Shown: in pieces, positions 48,442 to 55,865 of the stretch
Position numbering within the stretch: the first letter of the stretch is position 1
Layout of the letters: each line of letters begins with the position of its first letter
NCBI RefSeq assembly: GCF_910589745.1
Contig: NZ_OU342399.1
Location: 868,001-932,000 of the forward strand
Origin: Candidatus Arcticimaribacter forsetii
Lineage (GTDB): Bacteria > Bacteroidota > Bacteroidia > Flavobacteriales > Flavobacteriaceae
Length of the DNA stretch: 64,000 bases
Direction: 5' to 3'
Notes under the pieces: model-generated
The model's database searches: none
Seen by the model: the letters and a program-made list of their open reading frames with translations, nothing else
Told to the model about the DNA's origin: nothing
Position numbers and translations under genes: made by a program

Positions 48442-48978
48442 ATGAAATCTACACAAGCACATTATCAACAGATTACTAATTCCTGTAAAGAGCTATTTAT
48501 CAATAAGATGAAGGATTATGGTTCCGCTTGGAGAATTCTTAGACTTCCCTCACTTACAGATCAAATATTCATTAAAGCTCAAAGAATCAGAAGTATACAA
48601 GATTTAGAAGAGCAAAAAATTGCAGAAGGTCAGGTTAGTGAATTCATCGGCATAATCAATTATTCCATAATGGCATTAATTCAATTAGAGCTTGGAGTAG
48701 CGGAACAACCCGATTTAGATGCTCCAAAAGCTACTGAATTATATGAAAAGCATTTGAACCAAACTTTTAAGTTAATGATGGATAAAAATCATGACTATGG
48801 TGAAGCTTGGAGAGAAATGCGAGTTAGTTCCTTAACTGATTTGATTCTACAGAAATTACTTAGAGTAAAACAAATTGAAGATAATCATGGTAAAACTATT
48901 GTTAGTGAGGGTATTGATGCTAACTATCAAGATATGATTAACTATGCAGTTTTTGCACTGATTCATTTGGACTCCTAG
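48442..48978 (+). CDS. DUF1599 protein (two-repeat nucleotide-modification-associated domain)
   Basis: The 178-residue protein is an internal duplication. The unit KELFINKMKDYGSAWRILRLPSL near residue 16 recurs as KLMMDKNHDYGEAWREMRVSSL near residue 110, each followed by LTDxIxxKxxRxxxIxD and a hydrophobic helix (NYSIMALIQL, NYAVFALIHL). This is the DUF1599 pattern, linked by family databases to modified-base metabolism. The exact role is unknown. It is followed 2 nt later by a permease gene. Confidence 0.88.
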   Translation: MKSTQAHYQQITNSCKELFINKMKDYGSAWRILRLPSLTDQIFIKAQRIRSIQDLEEQKIAEGQVSEFIGIINYSIMALIQLELGVAEQPDLDAPKATELYEKHLNQTFKLMMDKNHDYGEAWREMRVSSLTDLILQKLLRVKQIEDNHGKTIVSEGIDANYQDMINYAVFALIHLDS

Positions 48979-48980
48979 AC

Positions 48981-50057
48981 ATGTTTTCTTTTTTGATAAA
49001 AAAAATAGTCAGCGGAATACTTACCCTTTTTGGAGTAGCCACAGTTGTTTTTTTTCTTTTTAATGTATTACCAGGTGATCCAGCTCAAATGGTTTTAGAT
49101 CAAAATGCTACTGAAATTCAGCTACAAAAAGTAAAAAAAAAATATGGTTTTGATAAATCAATAGGAACTCAATACATCATTTATCTCAATGACTTAAGTC
49201 CTGTGTCTTTTCATTCAAATCATCCCCATGATTTTACCTTTTATAGTGCTCAAAAATACGGAGGCTTTTTAGTTACCTCTTTTTCAAATTATAGTCTCGT
49301 ATTAAAAACTCCCTATTTGAGAACATCGTACCAACGTCAAGGAAAGAAAGTGAAATCAATCATTTCAGAAACATTACCTAATACCTTCTTATTGGCAGTT
49401 TCCTCTATATGTATTGCCATTCTTTTAGGGTTTGTTTTTGGAGTTATCTCAGGGATTTTTAAAGGCACTTGGATTGATTCAAGCATTCAGCTGATTAGTA
49501 CTGTCGGTATGAGTTTACCTTCTTTTTTTAGCGCAATTCTCTTTTCATGGATTTTTGGATATCTATTAAACGAGTATACTAATCTTAATATGACGGGGAG
49601 TTTGTATGAGCTGGATGATTTTGGTGAGGGACTACAACTAAAACTTAAAAATTTAATTTTACCAGCTTTTGTTTTGGGTATTCGTCCGCTCGCAGTAATA
49701 GTTCAATTAGTTCGTAGCGGCTTAATAGAAGTAATGAGTCAGGATTATATAACAACCGCTAGAGCAAAAGGTTTGTCACCCCTTAGAATAATTTATAAAC
49801 ACGCAATAAAAAATTCTTTAAACCCGGTAATCACTGCTGTATCTGGATGGTTTGCTTCCATGTTGGCGGGAGCAGTGTTTGTAGAATATGTTTTTGGATG
49901 GCGTGGTTTAGGTAAAGAGATTGTAAATTCCCTGAATACTTTAGATATTCCTGTCGTTATGGGTTCGGTGTTAATAATTGCAACTTTATTCATTATTATC
50001 AATACCTTTGTTGACTTACTTTATGTTGTGATCGATCCACAAGCAAAACCATTTTAA
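48981..50057 (+). CDS. peptide-type ABC transporter permease (DppB-like)
   Basis: The 358-residue protein has an N-terminal membrane helix, an insertion of about 90 residues, then five membrane segments with the EAA loop DYITTARAKGLSPLRIIYKHAIKNS. The start IVSGILTLFGVATVVFFLFNVLPGDPAQ is typical of DppB/OppB. No second permease, ATPase or binding protein is in the window, so partners must be elsewhere. The stop TAA lies in a pentanucleotide repeat that runs toward tpiA. Confidence 0.88.
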   Translation: MFSFLIKKIVSGILTLFGVATVVFFLFNVLPGDPAQMVLDQNATEIQLQKVKKKYGFDKSIGTQYIIYLNDLSPVSFHSNHPHDFTFYSAQKYGGFLVTSFSNYSLVLKTPYLRTSYQRQGKKVKSIISETLPNTFLLAVSSICIAILLGFVFGVISGIFKGTWIDSSIQLISTVGMSLPSFFSAILFSWIFGYLLNEYTNLNMTGSLYELDDFGEGLQLKLKNLILPAFVLGIRPLAVIVQLVRSGLIEVMSQDYITTARAKGLSPLRIIYKHAIKNSLNPVITAVSGWFASMLAGAVFVEYVFGWRGLGKEIVNSLNTLDIPVVMGSVLIIATLFIIINTFVDLLYVVIDPQAKPF

Positions 50058-50078
50058 ATTAAATTAAATTAAATTAAA
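50054..50078 (+). repeat. pentanucleotide tandem repeat (TTAAA)5 upstream of tpiA
   Basis: There are five perfect copies of TTAAA, starting within the permease stop codon and ending 10 nt before the tpiA ATG. It occupies the leader/ribosome-binding region. Confidence 0.85.
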
Positions 50079-50088
50079 TAACAAAATT

Positions 50089-50838
50089 ATGCGTACTAAA
50101 ATTGTAGCCGGAAATTGGAAGATGAATAATAATCTTTCAGAAACAAATACTTTAATAGAATCTTTAAAATCTCAAGGTAATTTAGGTTCTACCCGTGTTA
50201 TTGTTGCACCTTCCTATGTTCATTTGGCGCAAGCAGTTTCCTTAACTTCAGATTCTTCAATTGAGGTTGCTGCACAAAATATGCATGAAGCTAAATCTGG
50301 AGCGTTCACAGGAGAGGTTTCTCCAGCGATGTTATCTAGTATTGGAATTGAGACAGTTATTTTAGGACATTCAGAACGACGAGCATATTATGGAGAGAAT
50401 GACGCTACACTTGCCAAGAAGGTTGATAATGCTCTTGATCATGATATGGATGTTATATTTTGTTTTGGTGAAGAACTAGAAGACCGTAAGTCAGAAAATC
50501 ACTTTGAAGTTGTAAAATCTCAAATTAGTAATGCACTCTTTCATTTAAAAGCATCAGCTTGGGCTAAAATTATTTTAGCTTATGAACCGGTATGGGCAAT
50601 TGGAACAGGTGAGACTGCCTCTCCAGATCAAGCTCAAGAAATGCATGCATTCATTAGAAATTTAATACAAGATCAATATGATGCTTCTTTAGCAGATGAG
50701 GTTTCTATACTATATGGTGGAAGTGTTAAGCCTGGAAATGCTCAAGAAATTTTTTCTAAGCAAGATGTTGACGGTGGATTAATTGGGGGAGCTGCTCTTA
50801 ACGCTGCAGACTTCACTACAATTATTAAGTCTATTTAA
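50089..50838 (+). CDS. tpiA: triosephosphate isomerase
   Basis: This glycolytic and gluconeogenic enzyme interconverts dihydroxyacetone phosphate and glyceraldehyde-3-phosphate. The 249 residues include the N-terminal KIVAGNWKMNN, the catalytic histidine in ILGHSERR, the catalytic glutamate and loop 6 in AYEPVWAIGTG, and ILYGGSVKPGN and DGGLIGGAAL. It is coupled to prmA by a one-base stop/start overlap. Confidence 0.98.
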   Translation: MRTKIVAGNWKMNNNLSETNTLIESLKSQGNLGSTRVIVAPSYVHLAQAVSLTSDSSIEVAAQNMHEAKSGAFTGEVSPAMLSSIGIETVILGHSERRAYYGENDATLAKKVDNALDHDMDVIFCFGEELEDRKSENHFEVVKSQISNALFHLKASAWAKIILAYEPVWAIGTGETASPDQAQEMHAFIRNLIQDQYDASLADEVSILYGGSVKPGNAQEIFSKQDVDGGLIGGAALNAADFTTIIKSI

Positions 50839-51674
50839 TGTCGACTCCCTACGTTCAATTAATTTTTACTCTCGAGCCAGTTCAGCCAACTACAGAAATT
50901 TTAACAGCTGAACTTGCTCAAATAGGGTTTGAAAGTTTTGTTGATACAGAAGCTGGAATGGAAGCCTATATTCCAAAAAATGATTGGAATGAGACTGCAT
51001 TTTCTCAAATACCATTTCTAAAAAATCCAGACTTTTCTATTCAATATACTGTTAATTCTATTGAACCTAAAAATTGGAATGAAGTTTGGGAATCCGATTT
51101 TAAGCCTATTATAATTGAAGAAAAATGCGCTGTTCGAGCTGATTTTCATGATCCTATTTCAGTTGATTATGAATTAATAATAACGCCTAAAATGAGTTTC
51201 GGTACGGGTCATCATCAAACTACCTACATGATGTTACAACATATTCTTGATTTAGATCTTGATGAAGCTACCGTTTTGGATATGGGGTGCGGAACAGGCG
51301 TTTTAGCAATCTTAGCCTTAAAAAAAGGAGCACTTAAAGCTGATGCGATTGACATTGAACCTTGGTGTTATGAGAATACTATAGAAAACGCAGGTTTAAA
51401 TGATTGTAAAAACCTAACTGCTTTCGAGGGTGATTCTAGTCTTTTAAAAGATCAGAAGTACGACCTTATAATTGCAAATATTAACAAAAATGTTCTGCTA
51501 AAAGATATTCCTGTTTATGCTTCTTGTCTTTCAAAAAGTGGAATCCTCTTACTCAGTGGTTTCTATTCATCAGATATTGAAGATATTAAGAATGTTTGTA
51601 ATTTAGCTAATCTAGATTATAGTACTCATTTTGAAAAAGAGGACTGGGTAGCTGTTAAATTTATTAAGCAATAA
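50838..51674 (+). CDS. prmA: ribosomal protein L11 methyltransferase
   Basis: This SAM-dependent enzyme trimethylates ribosomal protein L11. The 278 residues have an N-terminal substrate-recognition domain (about 1-95), linker, and Rossmann domain with motif I VLDMGCGTGVLAI, preceded by the PrmA-typical ITPKMSFGTGHHQTTYMML. IIANINKNVL is the motif IV region. It overlaps tpiA by one base and is followed 1 nt later by clpS, so tpiA-prmA-clpS is one operon. Confidence 0.96.
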   Translation: MSTPYVQLIFTLEPVQPTTEILTAELAQIGFESFVDTEAGMEAYIPKNDWNETAFSQIPFLKNPDFSIQYTVNSIEPKNWNEVWESDFKPIIIEEKCAVRADFHDPISVDYELIITPKMSFGTGHHQTTYMMLQHILDLDLDEATVLDMGCGTGVLAILALKKGALKADAIDIEPWCYENTIENAGLNDCKNLTAFEGDSSLLKDQKYDLIIANINKNVLLKDIPVYASCLSKSGILLLSGFYSSDIEDIKNVCNLANLDYSTHFEKEDWVAVKFIKQ

Positions 51675-51675
51675 G

Positions 51676-51951
51676 ATGCCAATAAATCCAAAAGAGCAAG
51701 AGCAAGGTGAATTTGATGTTCTTACCGAAAAAGAACATCAAATTATATTACATAATGACGATGTTAATACATTTGATCATGTGATTAACTGTCTAATACG
51801 GTATTGTGACCATACTCTAGAACAAGCCGAACAATGTGCTTTTATAGTCCATTATAATGGAAAGTGTTCGGTAAAAACGGGTTCTTTTAAAGATTTAGAA
51901 CCCCGTTGTACATTACTTTTAAAAGCGGGTTTGTCTGCTGAACTTGTTTAG
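51676..51951 (+). CDS. clpS: ATP-dependent Clp protease adaptor ClpS
   Basis: This N-end-rule adaptor delivers substrates to ClpA/ClpC-ClpP. The 91 residues contain the family core HQIILHNDDVNTFDHVINCL, followed by the CSVKTGSFKDLEPRCTLLLKAGLSAEL region. Third gene of the tpiA operon. Its stop overlaps by 4 nt the 3' end of the convergent transporter gene. Confidence 0.95.
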   Translation: MPINPKEQEQGEFDVLTEKEHQIILHNDDVNTFDHVINCLIRYCDHTLEQAEQCAFIVHYNGKCSVKTGSFKDLEPRCTLLLKAGLSAELV

Positions 51952-52358
51952 GGAAGTCGATCAGCAACCAAACCATATATAAAGGTTCCTACAATCGAAG
52001 AAACTAATACGATGGCTATAGAATAATAGCCAGCACCTAGTAATATAAACATAGGACCAGGACATGCACCTGCTAAAGCCCATCCCAACCCAAATATTGT
52101 ACCTCCTAAAAGTGCACTCTTATACTTCTTTGCTTTTTGAGGAAGCGAAATTAAATCACCTTCAGTAGTTTTTAATTTTAATTTTTTACTGAGTTGTATT
52201 AATATAACTCCGGTTACAACTGCACTTCCGATAATACCATACATGTGAAAGGATTCGAAGCGAAACATTTCTACAATACGATACCAGGAAATAGCTTGTG
52301 ATTTAGTGAGTACAATTCCGAAAAAAATACCGGTAAATAAGAATTTTAATGCTTTCAT
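51948..52358 (-). CDS. YeeE/YedE-type transporter half (DUF6691)
   Basis: The 136-residue membrane protein has four hydrophobic segments and the motif ALAGACPGPMFILLGAG, with the conserved cysteine seen in YeeE-family sulfur carriers. It is the second half of a split transporter with the gene at 52361, 2 nt upstream on the same strand. Such pairs are thought to import thiosulfate-type or sulfane sulfur compounds. Confidence 0.87.
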   Translation of the reverse strand: MKALKFLFTGIFFGIVLTKSQAISWYRIVEMFRFESFHMYGIIGSAVVTGVILIQLSKKLKLKTTEGDLISLPQKAKKYKSALLGGTIFGLGWALAGACPGPMFILLGAGYYSIAIVLVSSIVGTFIYGLVADRLP

Positions 52359-52360
52359 AA

Positions 52361-52921
52361 TTATAGAAAAATAAGTGGGAATAAAATATGAGTCATGAGT
52401 AAACCTCCTATGAAGAATCCAATAACGGCTACTAAAGAAGGAAGTTGTAGATTGCTAAGTCCTGTTATAGCGTGACCTGAGGTGCATCCACCAGCATAAC
52501 GTGTTCCAAATCCTATGAATATTCCACCAATTACGAGTAGGAACAAGTTGAACGGGTTTTTAAGAGCTTCAAAAGAGTAGAGTTCAGCGGGTGCTAAATT
52601 TGCTTCAGGACCATTGAAACCATAACTAGAAAGCACCTCTATAGTACTCGGATTTATGTCGATAGGATTGCTGTTGCTTAGAAAATGAACGGCTATAAAT
52701 CCACCAATAATACTTCCAACTGCTACCCACAGATTCCACTGTTGCTCTTTCCAGTTAAAATCAAAAAAAGAAGCATATTTCCCAGCACCTCCAATTGAGC
52801 ATATGGTTCTAAGGTTAGAAGACATTCCAAAAGTTTTCCCGAAAGAAACTAGCAAAAACATTACTATAGCTATTAAAGGACCGGTTATATACCACGGCCA
52901 AGGGTTTAAAATATAATCCAT
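52361..52921 (-). CDS. YeeE/YedE-type transporter half
   Basis: The 186-residue membrane protein has the motif GTRYAGGCTSGHAITGLSNL with the conserved cysteine, and the N-terminal ICSIGG segment. With the adjacent smaller half it forms a complete YeeE-like channel. The pair lies beside glutathione peroxidase, a trans-sulfuration enzyme and bshB1, consistent with sulfur supply for thiols. Confidence 0.88.
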   Translation of the reverse strand: MDYILNPWPWYITGPLIAIVMFLLVSFGKTFGMSSNLRTICSIGGAGKYASFFDFNWKEQQWNLWVAVGSIIGGFIAVHFLSNSNPIDINPSTIEVLSSYGFNGPEANLAPAELYSFEALKNPFNLFLLVIGGIFIGFGTRYAGGCTSGHAITGLSNLQLPSLVAVIGFFIGGLLMTHILFPLIFL

Positions 52922-53171
52922 TTAATTTGTGTTTAATTTGATTCAAAATTAATCAGAATTATTATGTTTTCGGGTAACAAAAGTTACAAAGTGTTTAATT
53001 CAATATTATAAATCCTTAACCTTTTTCGTTTGGTTACTTTTTTTGTACCTGACAGATTTTGTGTACTTTCACGTCAGATAAATTAATTATTAAAGAGATT
53101 AGGAATCTAATTAATTTCGTGCTTTAAATATTAACCTCTGGTTAATTACTAGATCCAAAAAATATTAAAAT

Positions 53172-53654
53172 ATGAATAATACAATCCATCAATTTACAGT
53201 TCAAAGCATTTCAGGAGCGGACTTTGATTTGGGATCATTAAAAGGTAAAAAAGTAATGATTGTAAACACAGCTTCAAAATGTGGATTGACACCCCAGTAC
53301 AAACAATTACAGGCTTTATATGAAAAATATGGTCAAGATAATTTTACTATAATAGGTTTTCCTGCTAATAATTTTTTAAGTCAAGAACCAGGAACCGAAG
53401 AAGAAATTGTAAACTTCTGCGAAGTAAATTTTGGTGTAACATTTCCGTTGATGTCAAAAATTGATGTTATTGGGGAAGACATTCATCCAGTTTATGAATT
53501 TCTAACAAACAAAAATAAAAACGGAGTTATGGATTCTAAAGTCACGTGGAATTTTCAAAAATTCTTAATCAATGAAGAGGGAGTTGTTGAGAAAATGATA
53601 GATCCTAGGACTTTACCGGATGATCCTGAAGTAATAGAATGGATTACTAAGTAA
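53172..53654 (+). CDS. glutathione-peroxidase family thiol peroxidase
   Basis: The 160-residue cytoplasmic protein has the catalytic cysteine C37 in NTASKCGLTPQYKQL, the conserved GFPANNF segment, and tryptophan/asparagine in VTWNFQKFLI. A cysteine replaces selenocysteine. In a bacterium that likely uses bacillithiol, the reductant is probably thioredoxin rather than glutathione. The 250-base gap upstream (52922-53171) has no consensus -7 box, but CTGAC...GTCAG half-sites flank 53050-53078. It is followed 9 nt later by the trans-sulfuration gene. Confidence 0.93.
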   Translation: MNNTIHQFTVQSISGADFDLGSLKGKKVMIVNTASKCGLTPQYKQLQALYEKYGQDNFTIIGFPANNFLSQEPGTEEEIVNFCEVNFGVTFPLMSKIDVIGEDIHPVYEFLTNKNKNGVMDSKVTWNFQKFLINEEGVVEKMIDPRTLPDDPEVIEWITK

Positions 53655-53663
53655 AATTATTTA

Positions 53664-54812
53664 ATGAAAAAAAACAAATTAGAAACTCTTTGTGTTCATG
53701 AAGGACAGTTGAAAGATCTTGAAAATAAAGGAGCAATATCACCTTTGTATATGGCAACTGCTTATGCTTATGACGAGGTTGAGGTTACACGCTATCCGAG
53801 ATATTTCAATACACCAAACCAAGTTGGTTTAGCTAAGAAAATTGCTGCTTTAGAAGGGGCAGAGCAAGGCATTATATTTGGTTCTGGAATGGCAGCAATT
53901 TCTACTGCTCTTTTATCTCATTTAAGAAGTGGTGATCATATTGTTCTCCAGGCTGATTTGTATGGAGGTACAACCAATCTAATTGTGGAAGAATTTGAAA
54001 AGTTCGGGATAGAATATTCTTTTAGTCCAGGACTACTTGCTTCCGATTTAGAAAAGTTAATACAACCAAATACAAAAGTTGTTTTTATAGAAACTCCTAG
54101 TAATCCTTTAATGAAGCTAGTTAATCTTGAGGCAGTTGCTAAGATGGCTAAAAAGAAAGGCGTAATAAGTATAATCGATAACACATTTGCTTCTCCCATA
54201 AATCAAAATCCAATATCTTTTGGAATCGATGTTGTTATTCATAGTGCTACTAAATATTTGGGTGGTCATAGCGATATTCTAGCAGGAGCCGTAGTAGGTT
54301 CACAAAAACATATAGAGGTAGTTTTTCAGATGGCTAAAAATCTAGGAGGTAGTTTAAGCGATTATACAGTTTGGCTTCTTGAACGAAGTATGAAAACTTT
54401 ATCTATTCGCGTGAAAGCACAAAACGAAAATGCTGTGGAATTAGCCAAATTTTTAGAAAACAGCAAATCAGTAGATCAAGTATATTACCCAGGATTAAAA
54501 TCACATCCTGATCATGAATTAGCTTGTTTACAAATGAATGGATTTGGAGGAATGCTTTCTTTTGAACTTTCTCGTTCTCATGATTTAGACCTTTTTCAAA
54601 AAAATCTACACCTGATAAAACCAGCCGTAAGTCTTGCAGGAGTTGAAAGCACTATAACAATACCTACAAAAACTTCTCATGCTTTAATAAGTTCAGAAGA
54701 ACGCAAAGCTCAGGGAATAAAAGACAACCTGATTCGGTTTTCTGTCGGTATAGAACATTTTGATGATTTAAAAGAAGACATTGATCAAGCATTAATAAAA
54801 TCTAAACTATGA
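53664..54812 (+). CDS. PLP-dependent trans-sulfuration enzyme (cystathionine gamma-synthase/lyase family)
   Basis: The 382-residue protein has the Cys/Met metabolism PLP fold: N-terminal LYMATAYAYDEVEVTRYPRY, phosphate-site FGSGMAAIS, PSNPLMKL, IIDNTFASP, and PLP lysine K197 in VIHSATKYLGGHSD. Members include cystathionine gamma-synthase, O-acetylhomoserine sulfhydrylase, cystathionine gamma-lyase and methionine gamma-lyase; sequence alone does not separate them. The stop overlaps the bshB1 start by 4 nt (ATGA). Confidence 0.92.
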   Translation: MKKNKLETLCVHEGQLKDLENKGAISPLYMATAYAYDEVEVTRYPRYFNTPNQVGLAKKIAALEGAEQGIIFGSGMAAISTALLSHLRSGDHIVLQADLYGGTTNLIVEEFEKFGIEYSFSPGLLASDLEKLIQPNTKVVFIETPSNPLMKLVNLEAVAKMAKKKGVISIIDNTFASPINQNPISFGIDVVIHSATKYLGGHSDILAGAVVGSQKHIEVVFQMAKNLGGSLSDYTVWLLERSMKTLSIRVKAQNENAVELAKFLENSKSVDQVYYPGLKSHPDHELACLQMNGFGGMLSFELSRSHDLDLFQKNLHLIKPAVSLAGVESTITIPTKTSHALISSEERKAQGIKDNLIRFSVGIEHFDDLKEDIDQALIKSKL

Positions 54813-55525
54813 AAGTAGATATTTTAGCTTTTGGATCCCACCCTGACGATGTAGAATTGGGTTGTGCAGGTAGTATATTATCTGCAGTAAAAGAAGGAAA
54901 GACGGTAGGAATAGTAGATCTTACTCGCGGTGAACTGGGTACACGAGGTTCTGCGGTTATTCGTGACGAAGAAGCAAAGAAAGCAGCTTCTATTCTGGGT
55001 GTTTCATTCAGAAAGAACTTAGGATTTAGAGATGGTTTTTTTATAAATGATGAGCAACATCAATTAGAAGTAATCAAGCTTATAAGACTTCATCAGCCGG
55101 ATGTAGTTTTATGTAATTCTATTGATGACCGACATATAGATCATCCAAAAGGAAGTGCGTTGGTTAGCAACGCATGTTTCTTGTCTGGACTGGTTAAGGT
55201 TGAAACTAAATTTAAAGGGGATATTCAACAAGCTTGGCGACCAAAACAAGTATATCATTACATTCAATGGAAAGATATTGAGCCCGATTTTGTTGTAGAC
55301 ATATCAGCGCATATGAATCAAAAAATGGAATGTATAAAAGCTTACTCCAGTCAATTTTTCGATTTAAATAGCAAAGCACCCCAAACCCCAATAAGTAGTC
55401 AGAATTTCCTAGAAAGTGTTCGGTATCGAGCTCAAAATTTGGGAAGGCTCAGTGGGGTAGAAGCTGCAGAGGGATTTACAGCCGAGAGAGTACCTGGAAT
55501 TCAGTCGTTTAATAATTTATTTTAA
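54809..55525 (+). CDS. bshB1: bacillithiol biosynthesis deacetylase BshB1
   Basis: The enzyme removes the N-acetyl group from GlcNAc-malate in bacillithiol synthesis. The 238-residue zinc LmbE-fold protein has the metal motif AFGSHPDDVELGCAG and later DDRHIDHPKGSALV, plus the BshB1-type ending AEGFTAERVPGIQSFNNLF. It is translationally coupled to the PLP gene, which supports a joint role in thiol metabolism (cysteine is the last precursor of bacillithiol). It pairs functionally with the YfiT-like gene at 32026. Confidence 0.95.
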   Translation: MKVDILAFGSHPDDVELGCAGSILSAVKEGKTVGIVDLTRGELGTRGSAVIRDEEAKKAASILGVSFRKNLGFRDGFFINDEQHQLEVIKLIRLHQPDVVLCNSIDDRHIDHPKGSALVSNACFLSGLVKVETKFKGDIQQAWRPKQVYHYIQWKDIEPDFVVDISAHMNQKMECIKAYSSQFFDLNSKAPQTPISSQNFLESVRYRAQNLGRLSGVEAAEGFTAERVPGIQSFNNLF

Positions 55526-55540
55526 ATTCTTTTTCAAGAC

Positions 55541-55571
55541 TTTGGCGAGGTCAAAAAAAGTATTAAATTTG
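55541..55571 (+). promoter_or_regulatory. tRNA-His promoter
   Basis: TTTG at 55541-55544, a 19-nt spacer and TAAATTTG at 55564-55571 exactly match the Bacteroidota -33/-7 consensus. Confidence 0.8.
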
Positions 55572-55581
55572 CCGCACAAAT

Positions 55582-55656
55582 GGTGGTTGTAGCTCAGTTG
55601 GTTAGAGCGCCTGATTGTGGTTCAGGAGGTCGTCGGTTCGAGACCGATCTTCCACC
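55582..55656 (+). tRNA. tRNA-His (anticodon GTG)
   Basis: A cloverleaf with extra G at -1 pairs with discriminator C73, a tRNA-His hallmark. The anticodon loop is CTGATTGTGGTTCAG and the T-arm is TCGGTTCGAGACCGA. Two U-U positions occur in the acceptor stem (5-68 and 6-67) as I align it. CCA is not encoded. Confidence 0.94.
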
Positions 55657-55662
55657 CTTATG

Positions 55663-55692
55663 AAGAGACAGTTAACGCTGTCTCTTTTTTTT
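55663..55692 (+). terminator. tRNA-His terminator
   Basis: AAGAGACAG and CTGTCTCTT form a 9-bp stem followed by a run of Ts. Confidence 0.88.
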
Positions 55693-55842
55693 GGCATCTA
55701 TGTATTTAGAGATATCATATTAATATCCGTTTAAATTATTAAATTATTAATTTTCTGTCCCAAAATAATCAAATTTATATTTCTAATTGTATCATTGATG
55801 TTTTTTAAATAAAAAGAAATTATATTTTTTTATTTAATTATA

Positions 55843-55863
55843 TTAGTTGTAAAAAGCAACTAA
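55843..55863. promoter_or_regulatory. inverted repeat TTAGTTG-N7-CAACTAA, candidate operator or leader hairpin
   Basis: Perfect 7-bp arms are separated by TAAAAAG, ending 2 nt before the TonB-receptor ATG at 55866. A near copy with the same spacing lies at 59959-59979, upstream of a lipoprotein gene. Confidence 0.5.
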
Positions 55864-55865
55864 AA

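Noticed and set aside
53049..53078. CTGAC...GTCAG inverted half-sites before the peroxidase gene as an operator
   Set aside because: The arms are only 5 bp with a long spacer; too weak to call as a feature.
55582..55656. tRNA-His as a pseudogene because of two U-U acceptor mismatches
   Set aside because: G-1, C73, anticodon and all arms are intact, and it has a consensus promoter and terminator; similar acceptor stems seem usual in this phylum.
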